Positions 26,372-34,100 of a stretch of DNA of 64,000 nt are shown in pieces. The DNA comes from Spirochaetales bacterium. Lineage in GTDB: Bacteria > Spirochaetota > Spirochaetia > DAHUYW01. The notes beneath the pieces were generated by a model, which searched no databases, was not told where the DNA came from, and saw nothing but the letters and a program-made list of their open reading frames with translations. The DNA is taken from the NCBI GenBank assembly GCA_027306915.1, contig DAHUYW010000003.1, positions 109,655 to 173,654 on the forward strand, read 5' to 3'. The position numbers and the translations under genes are program-made. The number at the start of each line of letters is the position of its first letter. Position 1 is the first letter of the stretch.

Positions 26372-26758
26372 ATGACAGCGACCGAGAAAATCGAAGCGTT
26401 TCTTATCAATCTGGGGATAACGTTTCAACAGATGAGCGAGAGCTCCTGGCTCATTCACGATGCGGAGAAGGGTCTCGATCAGGTTGTTGTAATGGCCGAA
26501 GATCCTCTCGTCATCATTCGGGTGAAAGTGATGCCCATACCCCAGAAGAAGCGCGAAGAGTTCTTCGAGCGCCTTCTCCGCTTGAACGCCTCGGATGTGG
26601 TTCACGGGGCATACGGGCTTGCCGACAACTATGTGATCTTGATTGATACGCTCCAGTATGCGACTCTCGATCTTGAAGAGTTTCAGGCGTCCCTCGATGC
26701 TATCGGCTTGGCTCTTGCCCAACACTACCCTGTTCTCTCAGACTACCGAGATAAATAA
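26372..26758 (+). CDS. YbjN-domain / type III chaperone-like protein
   Basis: The 128-residue single-domain protein has the alpha-beta-beta-beta-alpha pattern of YbjN and CesT-like chaperones: an N-terminal helix (TATEKIEAFLINLG), strands 'SWLIHDAEKGLDQVVVMAED' and 'LVIIRVKVMPI', then helix 'REEFFERLLRLNA' and 'YVILIDTLQYATLDLEEF'. YbjN proteins lack a fixed biochemical role; the fold binds peptides or amphipathic helices. It lies between the STAS and PspA genes with gaps of 33 and 14 bp, so it probably works with one of them. A GTGGA/TCCAC hairpin that includes the ribosome site directly abuts its ATG. Confidence 0.75.
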   Translation: MTATEKIEAFLINLGITFQQMSESSWLIHDAEKGLDQVVVMAEDPLVIIRVKVMPIPQKKREEFFERLLRLNASDVVHGAYGLADNYVILIDTLQYATLDLEEFQASLDAIGLALAQHYPVLSDYRDK

Positions 26759-26772
26759 GAGGAGCTGATCCT

Positions 26773-27474
26773 ATGGGAATTTTCGATCGTTTCAGGAGAG
26801 TCGTCAAATCGAACCTCAATGACATGATCAGCAAGGCGGAAAACCCGGAAAAGATGCTCAACCAGCTGATCATCGACATGAACGAGCAGCTCATCGAGTC
26901 TAAGAAGGCCGTCGCTGCGGCGATCGCCGACGAAAAGAAGCTTGAGCGCGAGTTGATAACCAACCAGCAGCAGTCGGAGGACTGGGAGGGCAAGGCGCGC
27001 CTCGCCCTCAAGGCCGGCAAGGAAGATCTTGCCAAGGAAGCCCTGCTGCGCAAGCAGGAGTATGACGGACTTGCCGCTCAATATAAGCAGCAGTTCGACG
27101 CCCAGCATGAGTCGGTTGATAAGCTCAAGGTCTCCCTCCGCCAGCTCCAGCAAAAGATAGAAGAGGCTACCCGCAAGAAGAATCTCCTCGTCGCCCGCGC
27201 GAAGCGCGCCGAGGCGCAGAAGCAGATTCAGAGCACGATGGGGAGCATGGCGGATACCTCGGCCTTCGAGGCTTTCGATAGGATGGCGGCGAAGGTGGAC
27301 CAGATCGAAGCCGAGGCGGACGCGATGGGCGAGATCGAAGACGCCACTAAGTCCCCCGATCAGGATCTCGAAAAGCAGTTCAAAGAGCTCGAATCGTCCG
27401 GCGCGAGCGCCGATCTCCTGCTCGAAGACCTCAAGAAGAAGATGAAGGCCGAGGAGCAGCTTCCCGAGAAGTAG
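26773..27474 (+). CDS. pspA: PspA/IM30-family membrane stress protein
   Basis: The 233-residue protein is almost entirely helical and coiled-coil, with the family opening 'MGIFDRFRRVVKSNLNDMIS', which is the amphipathic membrane-binding helix, and 'AENPEKMLNQLIIDMNEQL' next. PspA/IM30 assemble into ESCRT-III-like rods or rings on damaged inner membrane and can bind the activator PspF. The length matches the family. No pspF, pspB or pspC gene is adjacent. Its coupling to STAS and YbjN genes in one operon suggests it is controlled here by partner switching instead of PspF, which is inference. Confidence 0.9.
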   Translation: MGIFDRFRRVVKSNLNDMISKAENPEKMLNQLIIDMNEQLIESKKAVAAAIADEKKLERELITNQQQSEDWEGKARLALKAGKEDLAKEALLRKQEYDGLAAQYKQQFDAQHESVDKLKVSLRQLQQKIEEATRKKNLLVARAKRAEAQKQIQSTMGSMADTSAFEAFDRMAAKVDQIEAEADAMGEIEDATKSPDQDLEKQFKELESSGASADLLLEDLKKKMKAEEQLPEK

Positions 27475-27538
27475 AGCGGCGGGCGCGTCCCCAGCTGCGG
27501 CTTGCCTTCACAGGGGGGACATCATCAGGATCAACCTG

Positions 27539-28168
27539 GTGACCGAAGATGCGGTCCTCGCGAAGCGCTTCCACACCTACTGCGCCCGCGAGAAGAGCAT
27601 CCAGGCGGTTGCCTCGAGCGAGCCGCTCGAGGCGGGCGACATCGACCTGTATGTCCTGCCGGTCTATCTCCTTCAAGAATTCACGGATGAACCTCTCCGA
27701 GCCGCCGCCCGCATTCCGGTCATAGCCTACGGCGAGCCCTCGGCTCTCCGGGGAGCCTTCCTCGCGGGGTGCGCGGACTATCTTCGGGAGCCTTGGTCGC
27801 TTGAAGAGCTTTCCCTGCGCGCGCGCAAGCTTGTCCGAGCGCCGGCGCTTTCACTGGAGGGAGTCGATTTGCGCCTCTCGGAGGTGAGCGTCGAGTCGCG
27901 CCACGGGCGGGCTTCGCTGAGCCTCCAGGAGCAGCGTGTTCTTCGAGCCCTTCTCCGGCAGAAGGGCACTGTAGTCTCGAGGGAGGCGCTCCAATACGCG
28001 CTTTGGGGGAAGCTGCCTCACGGGCGTTCGCGAGCGGTGGACGTGCACGTCTCCTCGCTCCGGCGGAAGCTCCGCCGCCTCCTTCCAAGCGAGCACACGG
28101 GTCAGATCATCCAGGCCGTGAAGGGGATCGGCTACGTGGTGCCCGCTGAGGAGGCGTGTAGAACTTGA
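27539..28168 (+). CDS. OmpR-type winged-helix regulator with degenerate receiver domain
   Basis: The C-terminal part (residues about 110-205) is a clear OmpR/PhoB winged helix: 'SLQEQRVLRALLRQKGTVVSR', 'DVHVSSLRRKLRRLL' and 'IIQAVKGIGYVV'. The N-terminal 100 residues follow receiver topology, but the phospho-acceptor Asp after strand 3 is missing (DIDLYVLPVYLL), as is the acidic pair after strand 1, so it is a pseudo-receiver that cannot be phosphorylated in the usual way. GTG 27539 removes part of the predicted first strand; the in-frame codons IIRINLV upstream follow a run of six G residues, so initiation further upstream at a non-standard codon is possible. It follows pspA by 64 bp. Confidence 0.75.
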   Translation: MTEDAVLAKRFHTYCAREKSIQAVASSEPLEAGDIDLYVLPVYLLQEFTDEPLRAAARIPVIAYGEPSALRGAFLAGCADYLREPWSLEELSLRARKLVRAPALSLEGVDLRLSEVSVESRHGRASLSLQEQRVLRALLRQKGTVVSREALQYALWGKLPHGRSRAVDVHVSSLRRKLRRLLPSEHTGQIIQAVKGIGYVVPAEEACRT

Positions 28169-28567
28169 CTGTTATCATCTTGTGCATAACTTCGGGAGAA
28201 GGGGTGCTCCGGACAGGCTGGTGGGTCACAATGGACCAGCGCGAGCGCGGTTTAGTACACTGGTGTTAAGCGATTATCCGTAATTCCTGTCCCTACGGCT
28301 AGTTATAAATGCAGAGGGTGAAAACCTCATCTTGGCAAGGAATTTGCTCTTTCGGACATCGCGGTATTCGGGGCCCGCGGAGCGCGGAATTCGTGCTCTT
28401 TCCCTGTGGATAACCTGTGAAATCTGTGCGGATAGCTGCCGAACGGCGGGGTCTAGCGCATCTGAACACGGGCCGCTTCGCTTCACTTCGGCGAACGCGC
28501 TGCCGATACTCGAAGCTACGAGAAGACAGCTCAATACCTGGAAGTCCGCTTCTCGCGGGGGACCGAA
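28169..28567. other. Largest gene-free stretch; contains DnaA-box-like motifs
   Basis: No convincing reading frame fills this 399-bp gap. Open frames present on both strands lack any recognisable protein character. Two perfect matches to the DnaA box (TTATNCACA) lie on the minus strand at 28181-28189 (plus strand TGTGCATAA) and 28405-28413 (plus strand TGTGGATAA). A weaker one is at 28274-28282 (TTATCCGTA). After 28405 there are further TGTG-led units (TGTGAAATC, TGTGCGGATA). The gap is locally more AT-rich at 28160-28330. A regulatory or replication role is possible; otherwise I see nothing in it. Confidence 0.4.
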
Positions 28568-29566
28568 ATGGCACGCGGCGCAGTGCGAAAGCTTGTAGAC
28601 TCCCTTCTCATACCCCTGCTGTGTGGTATTGCCTTTGTAGTTATTTTCGCTCTTGTATCCGCCGGCTCGGTAATCTATTCCTGGGACGGCGGCTACAATC
28701 CGACCGCACCGCTGCACCTCGCCTGGTTCGTCCGGCAGCTTCCCTCGGCGATGGACAATGCCCTGCTTGCCTCCGTCGTCGCCACCAGCCTCTTCCTCAT
28801 CTACCGAATTCGCAAGAGACCGGGTGTCCGGCCCCTTTCGTTTCTCCTCGCGTTGGCATCGGTAGCCGCCCTCCTCTACTTCGGAATGGTCGTCTTTGGC
28901 CGCCTCTATCCGCACGGAGTCGCTTCGGAGAGCCAGCCCGTACGGCCCTTCGTGCCCAAGCGATTTGCGGTTCTCCACGCAGCGACGCTCTACGCGGAGG
29001 GGGTTGAGGGGACGACGCTCTCCGATGTCGTCGTGGTCCGTCCCGAGGGCGATCACGCGATAACCTTCGCGCCGAAGGCCCGTTTTCTTCCGAAGGAGAT
29101 GGAGGTCGTCCTGCCGGGGGGAAAGGTTCCCGTCGCTCCGGCCAATCCGGACTTTGGACCCATCTTCCAGGCCCCGCCCTTCCTCAGCGCATTCCTCGCG
29201 GACGTGAGCTGGGCGTCCGCGGCGGTCCGGCAGGCCTTTGCCGCCTCCCGCCGCGATTTCGCCATCGTGGCCGGCGCTATCCTCCTCTTCTGCATGAGCT
29301 GCACGATGGTCTCCAGGCTCTTTTCGTGGCCGCTGCTCAATGGGTTTCTCACGCTGCTCGTCTTTCGCGGGCTGTTCTGGGTGCTGCCCATCCTCCACAG
29401 CAAACCGGCCCTCGACATCGAGCGCCAGATCGGCTCGGCTTTTCGACTGGAGGCCTGGGTGCCAAGCCTGCCCTGGTTCGCGCTGGCGCTTCTCGGCGTG
29501 ATCTTCATCCTGGTGGACTTCACGCTCCTTCGAAGGCGCGGACGGGGAGATCTGTCGCATGGATAA
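28568..29566 (+). CDS. Hypothetical inner-membrane protein, first of a coupled pair
   Basis: The 332-residue protein has six or seven membrane helices around a soluble middle segment (residues about 115-215), which should lie in the periplasm. Helices include 'LLIPLLCGIAFVVIFALVSAG', 'FAIVAGAILLFCMSC' and 'LPWFALALLGVIFILVDF', shown in part. I recognise no family. Its last eight bases overlap the start of the next gene (ATGGATAA), so the two are translationally coupled and probably form one membrane complex. The topology, with a periplasmic loop between helix groups, is like that of lipid or LPS-transport permeases, but no signature motif supports that. Confidence 0.6.
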   Translation: MARGAVRKLVDSLLIPLLCGIAFVVIFALVSAGSVIYSWDGGYNPTAPLHLAWFVRQLPSAMDNALLASVVATSLFLIYRIRKRPGVRPLSFLLALASVAALLYFGMVVFGRLYPHGVASESQPVRPFVPKRFAVLHAATLYAEGVEGTTLSDVVVVRPEGDHAITFAPKARFLPKEMEVVLPGGKVPVAPANPDFGPIFQAPPFLSAFLADVSWASAAVRQAFAASRRDFAIVAGAILLFCMSCTMVSRLFSWPLLNGFLTLLVFRGLFWVLPILHSKPALDIERQIGSAFRLEAWVPSLPWFALALLGVIFILVDFTLLRRRGRGDLSHG

Positions 29567-31280
29567 CATTCCCCGCAGGGTGCTGTGGCTTATCGTTCTC
29601 TTCAATGCCGGGGCCTTCGTCTTCTTCTTCATACAGGGGATTTTCGACTTCCAGAGCAAGGAGGTGCTGCCGGCCTACTACTGGCACTGGATATGGAACC
29701 GAGCCGCGCTCGACTTCATCCAGGCGATGATACCCGTGCAGTGCACAGCCATCCTCGTCGGGTATTCGGTCGTTCCGACCGAGGGCCGCAGGCGATCGCG
29801 AGCCGGTGCCGCAGGCGGGCTTGCCCCGTTTTACCGCCTTGTGAGCTCCTCCCTTGTCGCGTTCCTCGTGTTCACCCTCATCTTCGCCGCGCTGACCGAG
29901 GGCGTTCATCCCCTTCTCGACGCAAATCGCAACACCATTCTCTACCAGACGCAGCTCGCCCGCAGATTCTACGCAAACTACGAGTCTGCCTATGGGCGAG
30001 GACGGCTTGCCGACGCCAAGCACTACCTCGACTTCTACCGGAGGCTCGCACCCTCCGATCAGAACGCCCGGGAGAAGGCGGACCAGCTCATCATTCAGAT
30101 CGAGCAGCAGAGAGGGCGAAGCGCACCTCCGCCGCCTGCGCAGGCGAGGCCGATTCACAACGCAAGCGTCGCTCGGCTCATCGACGTCGCCCGGGAGTAC
30201 CTGGGGCGGCAGGATTTCGCCTCGGCGCGATACTACGCAACCCTCGCCTTGGCGGTTGCCCCCGCCGACAGGGAAGCTGCCCTTGTCGCGAGGGAGGCGC
30301 TCGCCGGGCTTTCGCGGATCACGCCAAATCCGGCCGATCTCGAGAAGAGCTACTTTTTCTCGATAAAATCGAAGGGCAGGGAGGCTCTCGAAGAGGGCGA
30401 TCCCAAAAGGGCGTACTATATCTTCAAGTCGCTCGCGGCTTCCCATCCGGACGATCCCGACGTCGTCACCTATCTGAAACGGTCGACCGAGCAGCTCGCT
30501 CAGGACTCCTTCTTTCGCGACGAGATCGATCGGACCGTTCCCTTTCCCGGCGTGCGAAACGTCGCCTTCATGAATCAAAGCGACGGCGATAATCGCGAGA
30601 TCCTGTACTTCAGGAAGATGGTCATCCTTCCCGAGGGAACCTATTTTGAGGGAATCGAAGCGTTGCGCTTCTCTCCAGGCGGAAGGGTCATCTACCACCT
30701 GGTGGCTCCCTACGGTAAGCTGATGGGCTCCAAGATCAACATGGACTGCATCGGCAGGGACAAAGCCGTGAGCTATCCGCCCACCCTTCTGTCCGGCTCC
30801 CTGCCGGAAGGGTCAAGCTACGAGATCCCGCTGCGGACCCAGGCAGCCAACCTCGCCCTGTTCGGAACCGAGCGAACCGACTTCACCCACGTCGCGCTCC
30901 CCGAGCTGTGGCACGCCGGCGATCTTCTGCAGCACTCCGGCTATCTCAGGGCGCCGGTCCAGATCGAAATCCTGCGGCGCATCCTTGCTCCTTTCGGGAT
31001 GCTCATCCTCTCGATCTTCGCGATAGGCCTTGGTTGGTCCCTGCGGGCTCCCGCCGGCAGACCGCGAATCGCGGCCTACGTGCTGGTGCCCCTTTTCCCC
31101 TTCGTGGTCTACCTGATCACCGAGCTCTACTTCTTTGTGAGCAAGCTTCTCTTCGGATTCGCGCTCATAACCTTCGGTCAGGGTATTGCCCTCGCCGCCC
31201 TGCTGGCCGTGCAGTTTGTCCTCTTGTTTCTCGCGTTCGTTTACGTCGCCGGTCAGTCGGGGGAGATGCTTTCCGCGTAG
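29559..31280 (+). CDS. Membrane protein with central TPR-like helical repeats, second of a coupled pair
   Basis: The 573-residue product has two or three membrane helices at the N-terminus, a large soluble centre and three or four helices at the C-terminus. Between residues about 130 and 320 helical pairs resemble tetratricopeptide repeats ('FYANYESAYGRGRLADAKHYL', shown up to 20 as 'NYESAYGRGRLADAKHYLDF', then 'DFASARYYATLALAVAP' and 'GDPKRAYYIFKSLAASHPDDP'). Residues about 345-440 are beta-rich ('FRKMVILPEGTYFEGIEALR'). No family is recognised. The gene overlaps its predecessor and shares a similar helix-loop-helix layout, so they may form a heteromer in the inner membrane. Confidence 0.6.
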   Translation: MDNIPRRVLWLIVLFNAGAFVFFFIQGIFDFQSKEVLPAYYWHWIWNRAALDFIQAMIPVQCTAILVGYSVVPTEGRRRSRAGAAGGLAPFYRLVSSSLVAFLVFTLIFAALTEGVHPLLDANRNTILYQTQLARRFYANYESAYGRGRLADAKHYLDFYRRLAPSDQNAREKADQLIIQIEQQRGRSAPPPPAQARPIHNASVARLIDVAREYLGRQDFASARYYATLALAVAPADREAALVAREALAGLSRITPNPADLEKSYFFSIKSKGREALEEGDPKRAYYIFKSLAASHPDDPDVVTYLKRSTEQLAQDSFFRDEIDRTVPFPGVRNVAFMNQSDGDNREILYFRKMVILPEGTYFEGIEALRFSPGGRVIYHLVAPYGKLMGSKINMDCIGRDKAVSYPPTLLSGSLPEGSSYEIPLRTQAANLALFGTERTDFTHVALPELWHAGDLLQHSGYLRAPVQIEILRRILAPFGMLILSIFAIGLGWSLRAPAGRPRIAAYVLVPLFPFVVYLITELYFFVSKLLFGFALITFGQGIALAALLAVQFVLLFLAFVYVAGQSGEMLSA

Positions 31281-31290
31281 GATTGCGCCG

Positions 31291-32592
31291 TCATCGATCT
31301 GGGGCGTCGCGGTCTTCGCAGTCGCGGCTAATGTGAGCCCCGAGGGAGCGCAGCCTCTCGATGAGATTCTCGTAGCCGCGCTCGATCTGATAGACGTTAT
31401 CGATGACGCTCCGTCCCTCGGCGCACAGCGCGGCGATGACGAGCGCCATCCCGGCTCGAACGTCGGGCGATACGAGCTCGGAGGCCTTCAGCCGGGAGGG
31501 TCCGCTGACGACCGCGCGGTGCGGATCACAGAGGATGATCCGGGCCCCCATCCCGATGAGCTTGTCGACGAAGAACATGCGGGACTCGAACATCTTCTCG
31601 TGGATGAGGACCGTTCCTTCGACCTGCGTCGCCACAACGGTTATGATGCTCGTAAGATCGGGCGGAAAGCCCGGCCACGGGGCGTCGGCGACCTCGGGGA
31701 TCGAGCCGCCGAGGTCGGGGACGACCTTCAGCTTCTGGCCGGGGGCCACATGAAGCGAAGCTCCCTCCACCTCCCAGTGGATGCCGAGCTTGGCGAAGGC
31801 GATCTTCGTCATCCTCAGGTTGGCGGGGTCGGCGTCGTCGATCACGAGGTCGCCGCGGGTGACCGCCGCCAGACCTATGAAAGAGCCCACCTCCATGAAG
31901 TCCGAGCCTATCTGAAAATCGACCCCGTGCAGGCGCTTCGCTCCTTCGATCGTGAGGATGTTCGATCCGATGCCGGTGACGCGGGCCCCCATGGCGTTCA
32001 TCATCCGGCAGAGGTCCTGAACGTGCGGCTCGGACGCCGCATTCTCGACGACCGTTCGCCCCTCGGCAAGCACGGCGGCCATGATGACGTTCTCGGTGGC
32101 GGTCACGGAGGCTTCGTCGAGGAAGATGTTGACCCCGACCAGCTTGTTCGCGGTGAGCCGGAACTGCCCGTCGACCTCCACCCTAACCCCAAGCGCCTGG
32201 AGGGCAAGAAAGTGGGTGTCGAGGCGGCGCCGCCCAATGACGTCACCTCCGGGCGGCGGAAGCACCACCTTTCCGGTTCGAGCAAGGAGGGGGCCGGCGA
32301 AAAGGATCGATGCGCGTATCTTTCTCGCCAGCTCGGCCGGTACCTCCGAGGACTTCACGTCGGTCATCTTGATCCGGTAGACGTTTGCCTCCGGCTGGCT
32401 TACCGCAGCCCCGAGGGCGCGAAGCACGTCGACCATCACGCCCACGTCCTCGATGTCGGGGATGTTGCGCAGCACCACCTCTTCGTCGGTGAGCAGGGCC
32501 GCCGCGATGCAGGGAAGCGCGGAGTTCTTGTTGCCGCTTGCGCGAATGCGGCCGTTGAGCGGGAAGCTGCCATCGACGAGGTACTTGCTCAT
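31291..32592 (-). CDS. murA: UDP-N-acetylglucosamine 1-carboxyvinyltransferase with active-site Asp
   Basis: The 433-residue enzyme starts at ATG 32592 and joins phosphoenolpyruvate to UDP-GlcNAc, the first committed step of peptidoglycan synthesis. It opens with 'LNGRIRASGNKNSALPCIAA', where the Lys/Asn substrate residues lie, and continues with the two-domain inside-out barrel typical of MurA/EPSP synthases. The catalytic loop reads 'LPPPGGDVIGRRRLD': residue 117 is Asp, where most bacteria have the fosfomycin-reactive Cys (Cys115 in E. coli). Asp at this site is known from mycobacteria, chlamydiae and Borrelia and gives natural fosfomycin resistance. The gene is divergent from lysC. A longer upstream frame has no conserved residues. 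Confidence 0.93.
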   Translation of the reverse strand: MSKYLVDGSFPLNGRIRASGNKNSALPCIAAALLTDEEVVLRNIPDIEDVGVMVDVLRALGAAVSQPEANVYRIKMTDVKSSEVPAELARKIRASILFAGPLLARTGKVVLPPPGGDVIGRRRLDTHFLALQALGVRVEVDGQFRLTANKLVGVNIFLDEASVTATENVIMAAVLAEGRTVVENAASEPHVQDLCRMMNAMGARVTGIGSNILTIEGAKRLHGVDFQIGSDFMEVGSFIGLAAVTRGDLVIDDADPANLRMTKIAFAKLGIHWEVEGASLHVAPGQKLKVVPDLGGSIPEVADAPWPGFPPDLTSIITVVATQVEGTVLIHEKMFESRMFFVDKLIGMGARIILCDPHRAVVSGPSRLKASELVSPDVRAGMALVIAALCAEGRSVIDNVYQIERGYENLIERLRSLGAHISRDCEDRDAPDR

Positions 32593-32717
32593 GGGGCGAA
32601 GGTAGCGCATCGCCGGGAGACGTGTCAATGAAAGTGAGCGCATTCCCGCCGATTGGCGGCCGGCGGTGCGCTCCGGCTGGCGCAAGAGCCTAATGTACGC
32701 TAAGATTCATCACGCCC

Positions 32718-34100
32718 ATGAAGGTAATGAAATTCGGCTCGAGCTCCGTGCAGGACAGCTCGCGGATACGCGCGACGGTCTCGATCATCCTCGAGAGCCG
32801 AGACAAGAAAGCGATCGTTCTCTCGGCGATGCGCGGAGTGACGGAGAAGCTTGTTGCCGCGGCGGCAGAGGCGGAAAGAGGCCAGCCGACCTATCGCGAG
32901 CACGTGAGGGAGATCGCTGTGCGGCAGGCGCAGGCGGTCCGCGAGCTCTTTGCCGAGGGAGAGGCTACGCTTGCCAAGCTTCGAGGACTCCTCGATGAGC
33001 TGGAAGAGATCCTCACCGGCATCGAGCTCGTCCGGGAGTGTTCTCCACGCAGCCTCGATCTCGCCATGAGCTTCGGAGAGCGGCTCAACTGCACCCTGGT
33101 GGCCGATTACCTTGTTTCGCTTGGCCAGCCGGCGGTGTACGTCGACGCTCGCGAGATCATTCGGACCGACGACAACCACGGGCGCGCCGATGTAGACTTC
33201 GCCGAAAGCTACCGTCTCATAAGGGAGCGCCTCACGGGGGTCGGCGGGATCCCCGTCATCACCGGCCTCATTGCCGCCTCGCGCGAGGGGGCGACCACCA
33301 CCCTCGGCCGCAACGGCTCCGACTATACGGCTTCGATTGTCGCGGCAGGTCTCGGCGCCCAGGCCATCGAGATCTGGACCGACGTCGACGGGATAATGAG
33401 CGCCGATCCGCGCTTCGTGTCCGGAGCCTTCGTGATTCCCGAGATGAGCTTTCAAGAGGCGATGGAGCTTTCCTACTTTGGAGCGAAGCTGCTCCACCCG
33501 AACACGATGATCCCTGCGGTCGACAAGGGAATACCCATTCTTATCAAGAACACGCTGAATCCTTCGGCTCCGGGAACGGTCATCTCGGGAAGCGCGCGCC
33601 GCAGCTCCCGGCCGATCACCGGAATCGCCTCCATCGAGAACGTCGCGATCGTCAACGTCGAGGGCGGCGGCATGATAGGAGTCCCGGGATTCGCGTCGCG
33701 GGTCTTCTCGGCGCTGGCCCGAGCGGGGGTGAACGTGATAATGATCTCGCAGGCCTCCTCCGAGCACAGTATCTGCCTTGTCTTTCGCGCGGGCGAGGCC
33801 GAGGCTGCGATGCGCTCGCTTTCAGCCGAGCTCGCGCGGGAGATAGCCGGGGGCCGGGTCCAGCAGCCGCAGCTCGTGAACGACCTGGAGATCATCGCGA
33901 TCATCGGCGAGAACATGCGCGGCACGCCCGGAATCTCCGGACGGCTCTTCAGCGCGCTTGGAGCCGATCGGATCAATGTTTTGGCGATCGCCCAGGGCTC
34001 TTCGGAGCGCAACATCTCCTTTGTCATCGACCGCAAGGACAAGCTCAGGGCGCTTGGAGCCCTTCACCGCGCCTTCCTCGAAGGGGCTTCGGTCAAATGA
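32718..34100 (+). CDS. lysC: Aspartate kinase with C-terminal ACT domains
   Basis: The 460-residue enzyme phosphorylates aspartate, the entry step to lysine, threonine and methionine. It begins 'MKVMKFGSSSVQDSSRI', the ATP-binding KFG motif with Ser in place of the common Gly. It also shows 'SFGERLNCTLVADYL', 'GLIAASREGATTTLGRNGSDY' (substrate site) and 'DVDGIMSADPR'. Two ACT repeats follow: 'IVNVEGGGMIGVPGFASRVF' and 'IIAIIGENMRGTPGISGRLF'. These bind the feedback amino acid. The protein resembles the kinase half of ThrA. It overlaps thrC by 4 bp, so threonine inhibition is the likely control, although that is inferred. Confidence 0.92.
   Translation: MKVMKFGSSSVQDSSRIRATVSIILESRDKKAIVLSAMRGVTEKLVAAAAEAERGQPTYREHVREIAVRQAQAVRELFAEGEATLAKLRGLLDELEEILTGIELVRECSPRSLDLAMSFGERLNCTLVADYLVSLGQPAVYVDAREIIRTDDNHGRADVDFAESYRLIRERLTGVGGIPVITGLIAASREGATTTLGRNGSDYTASIVAAGLGAQAIEIWTDVDGIMSADPRFVSGAFVIPEMSFQEAMELSYFGAKLLHPNTMIPAVDKGIPILIKNTLNPSAPGTVISGSARRSSRPITGIASIENVAIVNVEGGGMIGVPGFASRVFSALARAGVNVIMISQASSEHSICLVFRAGEAEAAMRSLSAELAREIAGGRVQQPQLVNDLEIIAIIGENMRGTPGISGRLFSALGADRINVLAIAQGSSERNISFVIDRKDKLRALGALHRAFLEGASVK

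Noticed and set aside
28274..29659. Minus-strand open frame covering the 28.2-28.6 kb gap.
   Set aside because: Most of it is antisense to the membrane-protein gene at 28568, and the portion in the gap has no hydrophobic core, motif or ribosome site.
33038..34096. Possible long N-terminal extension of threonine synthase.
   Set aside because: It overlaps lysC in another frame. The conserved synthase begins at ATG 34097, which overlaps the lysC stop.
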